From Lolium rigidum (lineage: Eukaryota > Streptophyta > Magnoliopsida > Poales > Poaceae): DNA of 64,000 nt. Positions within the stretch are counted from its first letter, which is position 1, and each line of letters begins with the position of its first letter. The position numbers and the translations under genes were made by a program. Below the pieces are notes generated by a model. The model ran no database searches, was not told where the DNA came from, and saw nothing but the letters and a program-made list of their open reading frames with translations. The stretch spans positions 222,540,043 through 222,604,042 of the forward strand of contig NC_061510.1 in assembly GCF_022539505.1 (NCBI RefSeq). The letters run 5' to 3'. Positions 21,533 to 34,073 of the stretch are shown here, in pieces.

Positions 21533-23689
21533 GCTTATATTTAGGACGTGTCTAGGGAGCAAACGGAGGCCCGTTAGTTCTAACTAGCCTTCACCCCAAA
21601 AATGGAAAGTACATAGCGGACCGATCTGAAAGAGGAAAGAGCCTAATACAACTTGGAATCACCCAAAAAGTCCACACGTGCAATTAATTTTCATGAATGG
21701 ACAATTCAAGAAGTCGTAACTTTTAGAGTGTTTGTCGAAATTGTGATTCGTTTTCACCGTTGGTCCTCTTGCGCCGATATCTTCAAAAGTAGATCCCATT
21801 TATATATGTTTCGATAAACTTTTTTTAAAAAGCAACTTAGTGTTGTGGCAAAAGCAACTTAGTGTTGTGGCAAAAACAACTTAGTACAAAGAGTTGTTTA
21901 CATTATTATTTTTTGTATTTTGCAGTCAACTTATCTTCCTAAATACTCACTTAGAAAAAACAACCAGCAACTTCATAGTGCTGGATCTGCAACTTTATAC
22001 TACTAGTTGCCTACCTACTTTATAGTACCCGTCAATACCTTGGTTTTTGAGGTAGACAGCTTAGTAGTGATGGAAATACAACTTTACGGCAAATAGTGCA
22101 CAAGTTGTTGTTGGCGTTGTTTTTGTTGCAGTCATCCTCACTAGGTTGCAATTAGAGAAGACACAATTGCTACACCCTTGGAAATAAGTTGTTTTTGGTT
22201 GTGTTTCAGTTGCATAGTATATGTGTATGTGCAGTTTAAAAAAGAAGGAAAATGTGTCCAAAAAAGGCAGACCATTAGAACCAAACTTATCATGCATCTT
22301 AGGTAGAATATCAGTTTTCCTCTCCCTGGGGTAGGGATAGAATAGAAAAGTTGTCTTCGCCTTCTTCATAACACACATATGCCTTGTACTAGACCTGAAA
22401 TTGCAGTATACTAAATGAGATAAATGTGATGTTAGTAGATGCCATCATGCAAATTTGCTGATTCCGGCTACAACCCGGTCGGGAAATGGATGCAACCTGA
22501 AATCAATAGCTGTTGCAATTAAACTAGAGTGCTTAAAATAGCAACTTGGTACTTGGGATAAAACACAACTTATCATTTTCATCATGCAACTTTGCATGAT
22601 CCAGCTACAACTTAGTTGGGAAATGGATGCAACTAGAAAGGAATAGCTTCTACAACTAAACTAGGGTGTCTAAACCATTAATTTGGTACATGAGATAAAA
22701 AGCAACTTATCATTTTCATGATGCAACTTTGCCTATTCCAACTACAACATAGTTGGGAAATGGATACATCTAAAAAAATACGATGCAACTATACTTGGGT
22801 GTCTAAAATAACTTGATTAATGTGATAAGCAACTCATAAAATTGATATTTAGAGGCAAAAAGACAAAACAAACCCTAACAAATAGGGGAAGCACTTGCAT
22901 CTGTATTAAACTAAAGTGGAATATCAACTTAATTAAATGAAGTAAACAACTAAGGATAAGGTGGAAAGCAACTATATGTTGTGTAATCAACTTAATTAGA
23001 TGGTACATGGTACTTTACCATGTAGGTAAGTCAACTTAATATCGTGCTGCAAACAACTTACCAATTTAATTATGGAAGTTGGATCACAACCTACCAACTT
23101 AATTGCAAGTTGCAAGTAAATTATGTACATTGATAAAATCGACTTAATTGTGACAACAAAACCATGGTTGTGTGGGGAACTAACTTAATAGGGAGTTGTT
23201 GTTTTTCATGACGGTAACTTGTTGTTGCGTAATCAACTTCTTAAATGGTACATTACCGTGTAGGTGACTAAACTTAATATCGTGGTGTAAGAACCTTATT
23301 ACTTGTGTTGATATTAGATCATTTATGTCCAACTTATACTAATTAATCTGGCTAATCAATTTAGTTCCATGCTTGAAACAACTTAACAACGGCAACAAGA
23401 CTAAATAACTTAGAAAAAGGTACAATGAATCAAAGCAAAACAATCCCCCGTAACAAAATCAGAATGCAACTTAGGCTAACCTGGCTAATCAAGTTAGCTA
23501 ATCAAGTTAGTTCTATGCTGAAAGCAACTTAACTACGGTGACAAGACAACTTTATTGGAAAAAATGGCAATGAATCAAAGCAACATAATTCCCCCGCAAA
23601 TAAGAAGAATGCAACTTAGGCTAAATTAGCTAATCAACTAGTTCTGCGTTGAATGCAACTTAACAACAATGAGAAGACAACTAGGTGTA
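21533..23689. repeat. CAACTTA-rich dispersed-motif region
   Basis: About 2 kb in which CAACTTA or GCAACTT recurs every 30-80 bases on the plus strand. It includes a 22-bp tandem repeat (AGCAACTTAGTGTTGTGGCA...) near 21832-21890 and repeated phrases such as GATGCAACTT and GTTGGGAAATGGATGCAAC. No long open frame is present. It resembles subterminal or noncoding parts of a DNA transposon, but I see no terminal inverted repeats and cannot classify it. Confidence 0.5.
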
Positions 23690-24185
23690 ACTGCATCATT
23701 CATCGCCTTCACTTTCTTGCCTGCATCAGTCGTAGCATCTATAGTGGAGTTGCGAGCATTTTCAAGGAGGTCCATCCAAGTACCAGCCCCTGTAGTGACA
23801 GCCTCTGCGCTTTCAGTAGGAGTAACCGGAACTTCTGGCTTAATTCCGTCGTCTGGCGAGTAAGCCCGGCAAATGCTTGAAGCAGCTAAAGGTCATGGCA
23901 ATGCACTAGAGCTACTGTTTGGAGTAATCATCCATTTGGTCCCCATGTGAGCAGAAAGGGACACTGGAGAGACTCGAGAGAACCGATCCACTGCCCTGGT
24001 ATGGCCAAGAACTAAAGTGCCCAGCTTCGCCGGACGCTTTGCAAAGCTGCTGAACCTCCTCGATGAAGCGGAAGATATAGAAGGCCTGACATATAGCTCC
24101 ATGAGATTTTCACCCGCAGTTGGTAGAGACGAACGGCGCAAGATTGCTGTAACCCCAGACATCGGCCGCTGCTTCAGAAACCAAC
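23690..24185 (-). pseudogene. Host-gene fragment, possibly N-terminal exon of a mitochondrial MSL1-like channel
   Basis: Minus-strand sequence after a good splice acceptor (TTCCAG-like, about 24186) is open for about 95 codons. It is Ser/Arg-rich in the manner of a mitochondrial presequence (for example SSASSRRFSSFAKRPAKLG). After a TGA near 23893 the same frame continues with PEVPVTPTESAEA and a block TWMDLLENARNSTIDATTDA followed by GKKVKAMNDAVTP. That last block resembles, from memory, the region just before the first membrane segment of plant MscS-like protein 1. The channel domain itself is absent; the fragment stops at 23690 against CAACTTA-rich DNA. It could equally be another organellar protein. 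It looks like a captured or truncated gene copy. Confidence 0.35.
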
Positions 24186-24429
24186 CTGGCATGTAATCCA
24201 CTGGAAAGAGTTGTAACCAAGATGCGAAGAGAAACTGTGTGAAATATGAAACTGATAAATATGCAGAAATGGAGAATGAACAGAATTGGAGCAACAAGAA
24301 GGTTAATGCTGAACTATATCATGGATGACTAACATGCCGAGCATAACATAATTCAATAGCAGAGCAATACAAAAATCAACCACATTGTTCCGATTCTACG
24401 GCTACAACTAGTAAGGAATGAGCGAGATA

Positions 24430-25013
24430 TCTCACCATGGTGCGGAGGATCTCCACGCCTTCAGGGAAGAACAACATCATATGGCTGGTCAGGTTGAACG
24501 GCCCGTGAACCACCATCCGAGCGGCATGGCTAGCTGCCCCTGCTCTGCCCCGCGAGCGCCTCGATGGCCTCGACAGCGCACTTGAACGCCCGGATGTTCA
24601 CTGCCCGCTCGTCCCTGATGCTGCCGCAATCCTTTATGTTGTAGGAATTCGGGCGCAGGGAGGCACCGGGCGCGACAGCGGTGGAGCGAGGAGGCCGAGT
24701 ATCCCGCACCCAGCCTCGGCGAACATGGAGGATCTCTATCACAAGAAGACCAACGTGAATCCGGCAACTCACACGATGGTGAGCAGTCTCTTGTTGGCCA
24801 CGAGGAAGTATACCACGGTCCTCAGCTAGCTGTGGAGGTGGAGCCTCCACCTCTCGCCTGATCTCTCCACCATCGCGCGACGGCCCGCCGGGAAGAAATC
24901 GAGATCTCCATGGGGCGGTAGGCGGAGAGTGGGATGTCGCGGAGGTGGTGGTGGAAGGCGTTGAAGGAAGGGACCGGGGCGAGGGGGATTCCAGCGCCCT
25001 CATAAGCGCACAT
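24430..25013 (-). pseudogene. GC-rich 5' exon or leader of the same gene fragment
   Basis: Minus-strand, GC-rich sequence with short open frames. A plausible splice donor (ATG|GTGAGAT, about 24437) leads into an AT-richer stretch that ends at the acceptor near 24186, so an intron of about 250 bases fits. I do not recognise the encoded peptide (for example FNAFHHHLRDIPLSAYRPM), and frame changes suggest decay. It may be leader sequence. Confidence 0.3.
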
Positions 25014-25330
25014 CTATAGCCGCCGGCGCGTCTCCTTCTCCCGTGCGCGTCTAGCTCGCCGCCGGCGAGATCAAATCCCTAACGTGGGGAATGGGGGAAA
25101 TAGCAGATGGTCATGGGATGAACGGACCTCCGCTCTCACACGGCATGTACCAGGTGGGACCTTAGGTGAAAACTATAGGGACGACAAGGGCAGCGGGACG
25201 CGTTAATCATGTCGATCGGGAGCGATCGGGCGGCTACAAATCGAAGGCTAGGGACGACAAACGAGCACCTGTGCACTTATTAGCACTTGGGTATATTTAT
25301 AGGCCACAAGTTTGCATATTCGCATGCGTG
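25014..25330. other. Unassigned sequence
   Basis: Flank of the gene fragment; its right part may belong to the decayed Copia fragment that follows. No clear motif. Confidence 0.3.
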
Positions 25331-25830
25331 AGAACATGGACAACTCATCAGGTGATTCTAGTCGGGACACGCCTCACGCATTGTGCACCACCGAGGCCAA
25401 CAAGTCAGCGAGTGGATGACTTCTTAGGTAGTGAACATTGAGGAAAACGTTCTTCACATCGAGTTGATGGATCACTTAATTTCCAGTATGAGCAAAGAGA
25501 AAACTATATAAATAGCGGTAGGTGGGTAGGTTTCACAATATAACTGTAAGTCTGATCAAAGTTAATACCTTGGCAATGAGAGAAACCACGAAGCACTCAG
25601 CGTGCCTTGTATCATTGAAGATCCTTCTAACTTGAGTTTGTGATGAAAAGTCCTTTTGATAGAGAAAATGTTGGCTCGGAGTGGAGGATCTACGAGATCC
25701 CATGTATGATTTCAAGTGAATGCACTGAACTCCTTGACCATAGCAACACCCCAATTAGGATCACTGAGAGTAGTGCGAGAATCTTTGAAATGGGAGACAA
25801 TTTTTTGTCGTGGATGTGAAAGATGACCTT
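25331..25830 (-). pseudogene. Decayed Ty1/Copia reverse transcriptase (RVT_2) fragment
   Basis: Minus-strand blocks in the correct order are DPNWGVAMVKEF (about 25730-25765), TWDLVDPPLRANIF (about 25675-25715) and NVFLNVHYL (about 25430-25460). They match the start of the Copia RVT_2 domain (usual forms DP.W..AM..E, TW.LV..P and NAFLHG.L). Stops and shifts are frequent. It is cut on the right by LTR F at 25831. Confidence 0.6.
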
Positions 25831-27401
25831 TGATGAGTGCAGATTGCACACCGTTGGGGAACCCCAAGAGGAAGGTATGATGATCACAGCAGCAAGTTTT
25901 TCCTCAGTAAGAAACCAAGGTTTAATCAACAGTATGAGAAAAACGTGACTTCTGAAGGTGTTGCTAGCTGACTATTGGCAGGGCGCACTATCGGCGTCAG
26001 CAACAACGTGGAACCTGCACACAACACAATCAAAATATTTTGCCCCAACTTACACTGAGGTTGTCAATCTCACCGGTTTTGCTGAACACAAAGAATTAGA
26101 TGTATCACGTGGAAAGAGATGTTTGCAGTAGAATTAAGGAGAACAGTGCTTGCAGTAAGTAAACAGAACAGGATGATTATATCAGTGTAAGGAGCGGGGT
26201 CCACAGTTCACTAGAGGTGTCTCTTCATAAAGATAAATAACATGTTGGGTGAACAAATTACAGCTGGACAATTGACAGAATAAAGACCATACATGACAAG
26301 ATGATTACTATGAGATTCGTTTGGGCATTACAACATAACACATAGACCGTAATCCAACTGCGTCTATGACTAATAATTTACCTTTCAGTTATCGTCCGAA
26401 CCCCTTCCAGTATTAAGTTGCAAGTAACAGATTATCGTATTAAGCATTGTGTGTTAAGTAAACAATAGAATTACCCTTGAATAAAATATTGTTGTTTTCT
26501 TCCTAGTAGCAACAACACATCTACAATCTTGGAAGTTATTGTCACTCTTCCAGAAAACTAGAGGCATGAACCTACTATCGAGCATAAATAATCTCTCTTG
26601 GAGTCACAAGCATTTACTTGGCCAGAGAAACTACTAGCAACAGAGAGCATGCAAGATCACAAATAACATATGACAAGTATATAATCGATCTCAACATAGT
26701 ATTCAATATTTATCGAATCCTAGCAAACACAACATGTAGCATTACATAAAGATGATCTTGATCATGATAGGCAGCTCACAAGATCTAAACATGAGGCACA
26801 AATTGGAGAAGACAACCATCTAGCTACTGCTATGGACCCGTAGTCCAGGGATGAACTACTCACGCATCACTTCGGAGGCGGGCATGGCGATGTAGAGGCC
26901 TCCGATGATGATCTCCCCTTCCGACAGGGTGCCGGGAAGAACTTCAGAACCCTCCCGAGCTAGGTCTGCGATGGAGGAACTTTTTGTGGATGGAGGCTCG
27001 GGTGTTTAGGTTTTTCCTGAGATCGTGAATAAATGGGCGAAAGGGCAAGATCGGTGGAGGCCTAGGGATCCCACACCACCCCTAGGCGTGGGCCCACCCT
27101 TGGCCGCGACATGGGGTGGTCTGGCCGCCCTGTGACGCCTCTTCGACCCCCACTCTGGACTCTGCCTTCGTTACGGTAAACTATTGACTTCGGCTTTTGT
27201 TTCGTCCTATTCCGAGATTATTTCATGTATAACTTTTCTGAAATACAAAACAACACAAAATAAGGAACTGGCACTATAGCATCTTGTTAATAGGTTAGTG
27301 CCGAAAAATGTATAAAATTGCAACGAAGTGTAAGCAAAACATTTATGTAAGTAAAACAAGCATGGAGAATCAAAATTTATCGATATGTTTGCAACGTATC
27401 A
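25831..27401 (-). repeat. LTR of element F (3' LTR, C type)
   Basis: TGATGAGTGCAGATTGC to CAACGTATCA, about 1.57 kb. It has the same layout as the C and I LTRs but is clearly diverged. The terminal palindrome is partly decayed. Confidence 0.8.
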
Positions 27402-27753
27402 GCATCCCCAAGCTTAACTCCTGCTCGTCCTCGAGTAGGTAAGTGATAACAAAATAAATTTTAAGGTGACATGAAGCCAACACGATCTTGATCAAGTTAT
27501 GGTAAAAGCATTGTGAGCTCGGATTAAAGTACTCTAAACATAGACATGACAGATATAATTCTAACAATAGAACTTAGCAACTATGTTATAACATGAGAAC
27601 TAACTCAAACAAAGGATCATGAATAATTATGCATTGAAAGCAACTGTTTGTTTATGAGCATAGAGAAAATATAGCAAAGTGGTACTCAACATGTCCTTTA
27701 TGAAGTAGCAAAACATAAATGCTAGGACACATTTAAAGTTCAAGGGTGACTAG
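25831..27753 (-). mobile_element. Athila-type element 'F', 3' LTR and 3' end of spacer
   Basis: LTR 25831-27401 of the C type, followed by the polypurine tract (GCATCCCCAAGCTTAA at 27402) and the start of the spacer. Element G interrupts it at 27754, and spacer sequence resumes at 34074-34314 until element J begins. The rest of F is not in the window. It is the most diverged member here, so it is probably the oldest. Confidence 0.8.
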
Positions 27754-29278
27754 TGATGTCTACGGGTGCTTCTATTCTTGTAGACAGTGTTGGGCCTCCA
27801 AGAGCAGAGGTTTGTAGAACAGCAACAAGTTTCCCTTAAGTGGATCACCCAAGGTTTATCGAACTCAGGGAGGAAGAGGTCAAAGATATCCCTCTCATGC
27901 AACCCCGCAACCACAAAGCAAGAAGTCTCTTGTGTCCCCAACACACCTAATAGGTGCACTAGTTCGGCGAAGAGATAGTGAAATACAGGTGGTATGAATA
28001 AATATAAGCAGTAGCAACGGCACCGAGAAAAGTGTTTTGTCTGTCCGGGACTGGTGTGTGGTTGATGGTGGTAATATTGCAGGAAGTATAGATGCGGTAA
28101 AATAGTAAACAAACAGCGATAGCGATATTTAGGAACAAGGCCTAGGGATCATACTTTCACTAGTGGACACTCTCAACATTGATCACATAACAGAATAAAT
28201 AGATAGATGCTAGACTCTACACCCTATTGTTGGATGATGAACACCACTAAGCGTGTAGGATTACACGAACCCTCAATGCCGGAGTTAACAAGCTCCACAA
28301 TATTCAATGTTCATATTTAAATAACCTTAGAGTGCATAACAGATCAACATAACTAAACCAAGTACTAACATAGCGTGCACACTGTCACCTTCACACTACG
28401 AAAGGAGGAATAGATCACATCAATACTATCATAGCAATAGTTAACTTCATAATCTACAAGAGATCACAGTCATAACCTACGCCAAGTACTAACACGATGC
28501 ACACACTATCACCATTACACCGAGCAGGAGGAATAGACTACTTTAATAACATTACTAGAGTAGCACATAGATGAATTGTGATACAAAACTCATATGAATC
28601 TCAATCATGTAAGGTAGCTCATGAGATCATTGTATTGAAGTACATAGGAGAGAGATTAACCACATAGCTACCGGTACAGCCCCGAGCCTCGATGGAGAAC
28701 TACTCCCTCCTCATGGGAGAGAGCAGCGTTGATGGAGATGGCGGTGGTGTCGATGGAGGAGCCTTCCGGGGGCACTTCCCCATCCCGGCGGCGTGCCGGA
28801 ACAGAGACTCCTGTCCCCGGATCTTGGCTTCGCGATGGCGGCGGCTGCGGAAGGTTTCTCGTACCGTGGCTTTTTCGTATCGAAGTTTTAGGTCAGGGAC
28901 CTTTATATAGGCGAAGAGGCGGCGTCAGAAGGTCAACGAGGCGACGACACAATAGGGGGGCGCGGGCCCCCCCTTGGCCACGCCAGGGTCATGTGTGGTG
29001 GGCCTGTGGCCCCCCTCTGGCCTCTCTCGGGTGTTCTGGATGCTTCCAGGGATTCTAAGATGCTGGGCGTTGATTTCGTCCGATTCCGAGAATATTTCTT
29101 TACTAGGATTTCTGAAACCAAAAACAGCAGAAAACAACAACTGGCCCTTCGGCATCTCGTCAATAGGTTAGTTCCGGAAAACGCATAATAATGACATAAA
29201 GTATGCATAAAACATGTAGATATCATCAATAATGTGGCATGGAACATAAGAAATTATCGATACGTCGGAGACGTATCA
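27754..29278 (-). repeat. LTR of element G (3' LTR)
   Basis: TGATGTCTACGGGTGC to GACGTATCA, 1525 bp. A TATA box (CCTATATAAAGG on the minus strand) lies at about 28901-28912. Differences from its partner cluster at CAG/CTG positions. Confidence 0.9.
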
Positions 29279-31640
29279 GCATCCCCAAGCTTAGTTCTCG
29301 CTCGTCCCGAGCGAGTAAACGATAACACGGATAATTTCTGGAGTGACATGCCATCATAACCTTGATCATACTATTGTAAGCATATGTAATGAATGCAGCG
29401 ATCAAAACAATGGTAATGACATGAGTAAACAAATGAATCATAAAGCAAAGACTTTTCATGAATAGTACTTAAAGACAAGCATCAATAAGGCTTGCATAAG
29501 AGTTAACTCATAAAGCAATAAATCAAAGTAAAGGTATTGAAGCAACACAAAAGAAGATTAAGTTTCAGCGGTTGCTTTCAACTTGTAACATGTATATCTC
29601 ATGGATATTGTCAATGTAAAGTAATATAACAAGTGCAATATGCAAGTATGTAGGAATCAATGCACAGTTCACACAAGTGTTTGCTTCTTGAGGTGGAGAG
29701 AGATAGGTGAACTGACTCAACATAAAAGTAAAAGAAAGGTCCTTCAAAGAGGGAAGCATTGATTGCTATATTTGTGCTAGAGCTTTGGTTTTGAAAACAT
29801 AAAGAGAGCATAAAAGTAAAATTTTGAGAGGTGTTTGTTGTTGTCAACGAATGGTAGTGGGCACTCTAACTACCTCATCAACCAGACTTTCAAGAGCGGC
29901 TCCCATGAAGGACGTTATCTCTACCAGCAAGGTAGATCATCCCTCTTCTCTTTTGTTTACACATGTACTTTAGTTTCATTATTTATGGATGACACTCCTC
30001 CCAACCTTTTGCTTACACAAGCCATGGCTAACCGAATCCTCGGGTGCCTTCCAACAATCACATACCATGAAGGAGTGTCTATTTGCAAAATTAAGTTGCT
30101 TACTGATGAATCAGAGCAAAACATGTGAAGAGAATTATTAATGCAAGTTAATTAATCGGGCTGGGAACCCCATTGCCAGCTCTTTTTGCAAAATTATTGG
30201 ATAAGCGGATGAAGCCACTAGTCCATTGTGAAAGTCTGTCAGAAGTAAATGACAAGATCGAAAGATAAAACACCACATACTTCCGCATGAGCTATAAAAC
30301 GTTGACACAAATCAGAGGTGATAAATTTTGAATTATTTAAAGGTAGCACTCAAGCAATTTACTTTGGAATGGCGGAGAAATACCATGTAGTAGGTAGGTA
30401 TGGTGGACACAAATGGAATAGTGGTTGGCTCAAGGATTTTGGATGCATGAGAAGTATTCCCTCTCGATACAAGGTTTAGGCTAGCAATGTTATTTGAAAC
30501 AAACACAAGGATGAACCGGTGCAGCAAAACTCACATAAAAGACATATTGTAAACATTATAATACTCTACACCGTCTTCCTTGTTGTTCAAAACTCAATAC
30601 TAGAAATTATCTAGACTTTAGAGAGACCAAATATGCAAACAAAATTTTAGAATTACTACATGTAGCATTTCCCAATTCCAACCATATAACAATTTAACGA
30701 AGAAGATTCAACCTTCGCCATGAATATTATGAGCTAAGAACACATGTGTTCATATGAACCAGCGGAGCGTGTCTCTCTCCCACACAAGCATGTATTTATT
30801 CAGAGAATGAAAATAACAAAACAAAAATAAAAGCACACAGACGCTCCAAGTAAAGTACATAAGATGTGACCGAATAAAAATATAGTTTCAAGGGACGAAC
30901 CTGATAAATTTGTCGATGAAGAAGGGGATGCCTTGGGCATCCCCAAGCTTAGATGCTTGAGTCTTCTTAAAATATGCAGGGATGAACCATGGGGGCATCC
31001 CCAAGCTTAGACTCTTCACTCTTTTTGATCATAGTATATCATCCTCCTCTCTTGACCCTTGAAAACTTCCTCCACACCAAACTCGAAACAAACTCATTAG
31101 AGGGTTAGTGCATAATCAAAAATTCACATGTTCAGAGGTGACACAATCATTCTTAACACTTCTGGACATTGCCCAAAGCTACTGGAAGGTAATGGAACAA
31201 AGAAATCCACCCAACACAGCGAAAGAAGCAATGTGAAATAAAAGGCAGAATCTGTCAAAACAGAACAGTCCGTAAAGACGAATTTTATTGAGGCACCAGA
31301 CTTGCTCAGATGAAAATGCTCAAATTGAATGAAAGTTGCGTACATATCTGAGGATCACTCACGTAAATTGGCATAATTTTCTGAGTTACCTACAGAGAAT
31401 TAGGCCCAGATTCGTGACAGCAAGAAATCTGTTTCTGCGCAGTAATCCAAATCTAGTATGAACCTTACTATCAACGACTTTACTTGGCACAACAATGCAA
31501 TAAAAATAATATAAGGAGAGGTTGATACAGTAATAACAAATTCCAAGACTCAAATACAAAATAAAGGTACTGTAGAAAAATAAACACATGGGTTATCTCC
31601 CAAGAAGTTCTTTCTTTATAGCCATTAAGATGGGCTCAGC
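29279..31640 (-). repeat. Conserved noncoding 3' spacer of element G
   Basis: Closely matches 13951-16525 of C. It carries the hairpin at 30924-30944 and the polypurine-like 16-mer at 29279, about 30937 and 30995. No supported protein. Confidence 0.85.
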
Positions 31641-31656
31641 AGTTTTAATGATGCAC

Positions 31657-32385
31657 TCACAAGAAATAGTACTTGAAGCAAAAGAGAGCATCAAGAAGCA
31701 AATTCAAAACACATTTAAGCCTAACATGCTTTCTATGCATAGGAATCTTGTAAATAAACAAGTTCATGAAGAGCAAAGTGACAAGCATAGGAAGATAAAA
31801 CAAGTGTAGCTTCAAAAATTTCAGCACATAGAGAGGCATTTTAGTAACATGAAAATTTCTACAACCATATTTTCCTCTCTCATAATAATATCCAGTGGCA
31901 TCATGAACAAATTCAACAATATAACTATCACATAAAGCATTCTTATCATGGGTCTCATGCATAAAATTATTACTCTCCACATAAGCATAATCAATTTTAT
32001 TAGTTGTAGTGGGAGCAAATTCAACAAAGTAGCTATCATTATTGTTCTTATCATCAAATATAGGAGGCATAGTATAATCACAATAAAATTCACTCTCCAT
32101 AGTAGGCGGCACCAAAAGACCAATATCATTATAATCATCATAAATAGGAGGTAAAGTATCATCAAAGAAAATTTTCTCCTCAATGCTTGGGGGACTAAAA
32201 AGATCTTGAAAACCAGCTTCCCCAAGCTTAGAACTTTCTATATCATTATCAACAATGGTGTTCAAAGCGTTCATACTAATATTAGTACCAGCATGCAAAT
32301 AAGGTTCCATAGGTTTTTTAATTTTCGCACCAAACCATCCATGTCTTAAATCAGGAAATAGAATAAGAAGCTCATTGTTGTCCAT
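31657..32385 (-). CDS. Capsid-less gag derivative with PPxY-like motif and hydrophobic tail
   Basis: A 242-codon open frame. The first 40 or so residues (MDNNELLILFPDLRH, KKPMEPYLHA) match the gag N-terminus of H. From SSKLGEAGF (about residue 51) it matches the region after gag in H (41280-41942). The roughly 600-residue capsid and zinc-knuckle part is missing. Features: acidic, Tyr/Asp-rich segment with LPPIYDDYND and MPPIFDDKN; then VEFAPTT and YIVEFVHDATGYYYERGKYG; and near the C-terminus a hydrophobic stretch (about 195-215) followed by YKIPMHRKHVRLK. Function unknown. The open frame and the match to H suggest it is kept, but a fresh deletion with no time to decay is equally possible. 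Confidence 0.75.
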   Translation of the reverse strand: MDNNELLILFPDLRHGWFGAKIKKPMEPYLHAGTNISMNALNTIVDNDIESSKLGEAGFQDLFSPPSIEEKIFFDDTLPPIYDDYNDIGLLVPPTMESEFYCDYTMPPIFDDKNNNDSYFVEFAPTTTNKIDYAYVESNNFMHETHDKNALCDSYIVEFVHDATGYYYERGKYGCRNFHVTKMPLYVLKFLKLHLFYLPMLVTLLFMNLFIYKIPMHRKHVRLKCVLNLLLDALFCFKYYFL

Positions 32386-32521
32386 TATGCCAAACTAGTG
32401 TAAACAAGAAACAAAAAGATGCAATTGCAGGATCTAAAGGAAATAGCTTCGAGCACACACACAACGGCAACGAGAAAAGTACTTTACCCGGGACCGGAGT
32501 ATGAGTGCCTTTTACCTTTCC

Positions 32522-32539
32522 TCCCCGGCAACGGCGCCA
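32522..32539 (-). other. Primer-binding site of element G, tRNA-Asp type
   Basis: TGGCGCCGTTGCCGGGGA on the minus strand, 10 bases inside the LTR end at 32550. Confidence 0.9.
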
Positions 32540-32549
32540 GAAAATAGCT

Positions 32550-34073
32550 TGATGTCTACGGGTGCTCCTATTCTTGTAGACAGTGTTGGGCCTCCAAGAG
32601 CAGAGGTTTGTAGAACAGCAGCAAGTTTCCCTTAAGTGGATCACCCAAGGTTTATCGAACTCAGGGAGGAAGAGGTCAAAGATATCCCTCTCATGCAACC
32701 CTGCAACCACAAAGCAAGAAGTCTCTTGTGTCCCCAACACACCTAATAGGTGCACTAGTTCGGCGAAGAGATAGTGAAATACAGGTGGTATGAATAAATA
32801 TAAGCAGTATCAACGGCACCAGAAAAGTGCTTTGCTGTCCAGGACTGGTGTGTGGTTGATGGTGGTAATATTGTAGGAAGTATAGATGCAGTAAAACAGT
32901 AAACAAACAGCGATAGCAGTATTTAGGAACAAGGCCTAGGGATCATACTTTCACTAGTGGACACTCTCAACATTGATCACATAACGAGAATAAATAGATA
33001 GATGCTAGACTCTACACCCTCTTGTTGGATGATGAACACCACTAACTGTGTAGGATTACACGAACCCTCAATGCCGGAGTTAACAAGCTCCACAATATTC
33101 AATGTTCATATTTAAATAACCTTAGAGTGCATAACAGATCAACATAACTAAACCAAGTACTAACATAGCATGCACACTGTCACCTTCACACTACGAAAGG
33201 AGGAATAGATGACATCAATACTATCATAGCAATAGTTAACTTCATAATCTACAAGAGATCACAATCATAGCCTACGCCAAGTACTACACGATGCACACAC
33301 TGTCACCATTACACCGTGCAGGAGGAATAAACTACTTTAATAACATCACTAGAGTAGCACATAGATGAATTGTGATACAAAACTCATATGAATCTCAATC
33401 ATGTAAGGCAGCTCATGAGATCATTGTATTGAAGTACATAGGAGAGAGATTAACCACATAGCTACCGGTACAGCCCCGAGCCTCGATGGAGAACTACTCC
33501 CTCCTCATGGGAGACAGCAGCATTGATGGAGATCGCGGTGGTGTCGATGGAGGAGCCTTCCGGGGGCACTTCCCCGACCCGGTGGCGTGCCGGAACAGAG
33601 ACTCATGTCCCCCAGATCTTGGCTTCGCGATGGCGGCGGCTCTGGAAGGTTTCTCGTACCGTGGCTTTTTCGTATCGAAGTTTTAGGTCAGGGACCTTTA
33701 TATAGGCGAAGAGGCCTCGTTAGAAGGTCAACGAGGCGACGACACAATAGGGGGGCGCGGGCCCCCCCTTGGCCGTGCCAGGGTCATGTGTGGTGGGCCT
33801 GTGGCCCCCCTCTGGCCTCTCTCGGGTGTTCTGGATGCTTCCGGGGATTCTAAGATGCTGGGCGTTGATTTCGTCCGATTCCGAGAATATTTCCTTACTA
33901 GGATTTCTGAAACCAAAAACAGCAGAAAACACGAACTGGCCCTTCGGCATCTCGTCAATAGGTTAGTTCCGGAAAACGCATAATAATGACATAAAGTATG
34001 CATAAAACATGTAGATATCATCAATAATGTGGCATGGAACATAAGAAATTATCGATACGTCAGAGACGTATCA
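32550..34073 (-). repeat. LTR of element G (5' LTR)
   Basis: 1524 bp, partner of 27754-29278, followed by the target duplication ACTAG. Confidence 0.9.

Larger units (their letters stand above)
27754..34073 (-). mobile_element. Complete Athila-type non-autonomous element 'G'
   Basis: LTRs 27754-29278 and 32550-34073, with a perfect target duplication ACTAG (27749-27753 and 34074-34078). A tRNA-Asp primer site at 32522-32539 and a polypurine tract at 29279-29294 give the minus orientation. Its only protein frame is 31657-32385, a gag remnant without the capsid domain. The rest is the conserved spacer. The two LTRs are very similar, so the insertion is recent relative to C and F. It sits inside the spacer of F. 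Confidence 0.92.
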
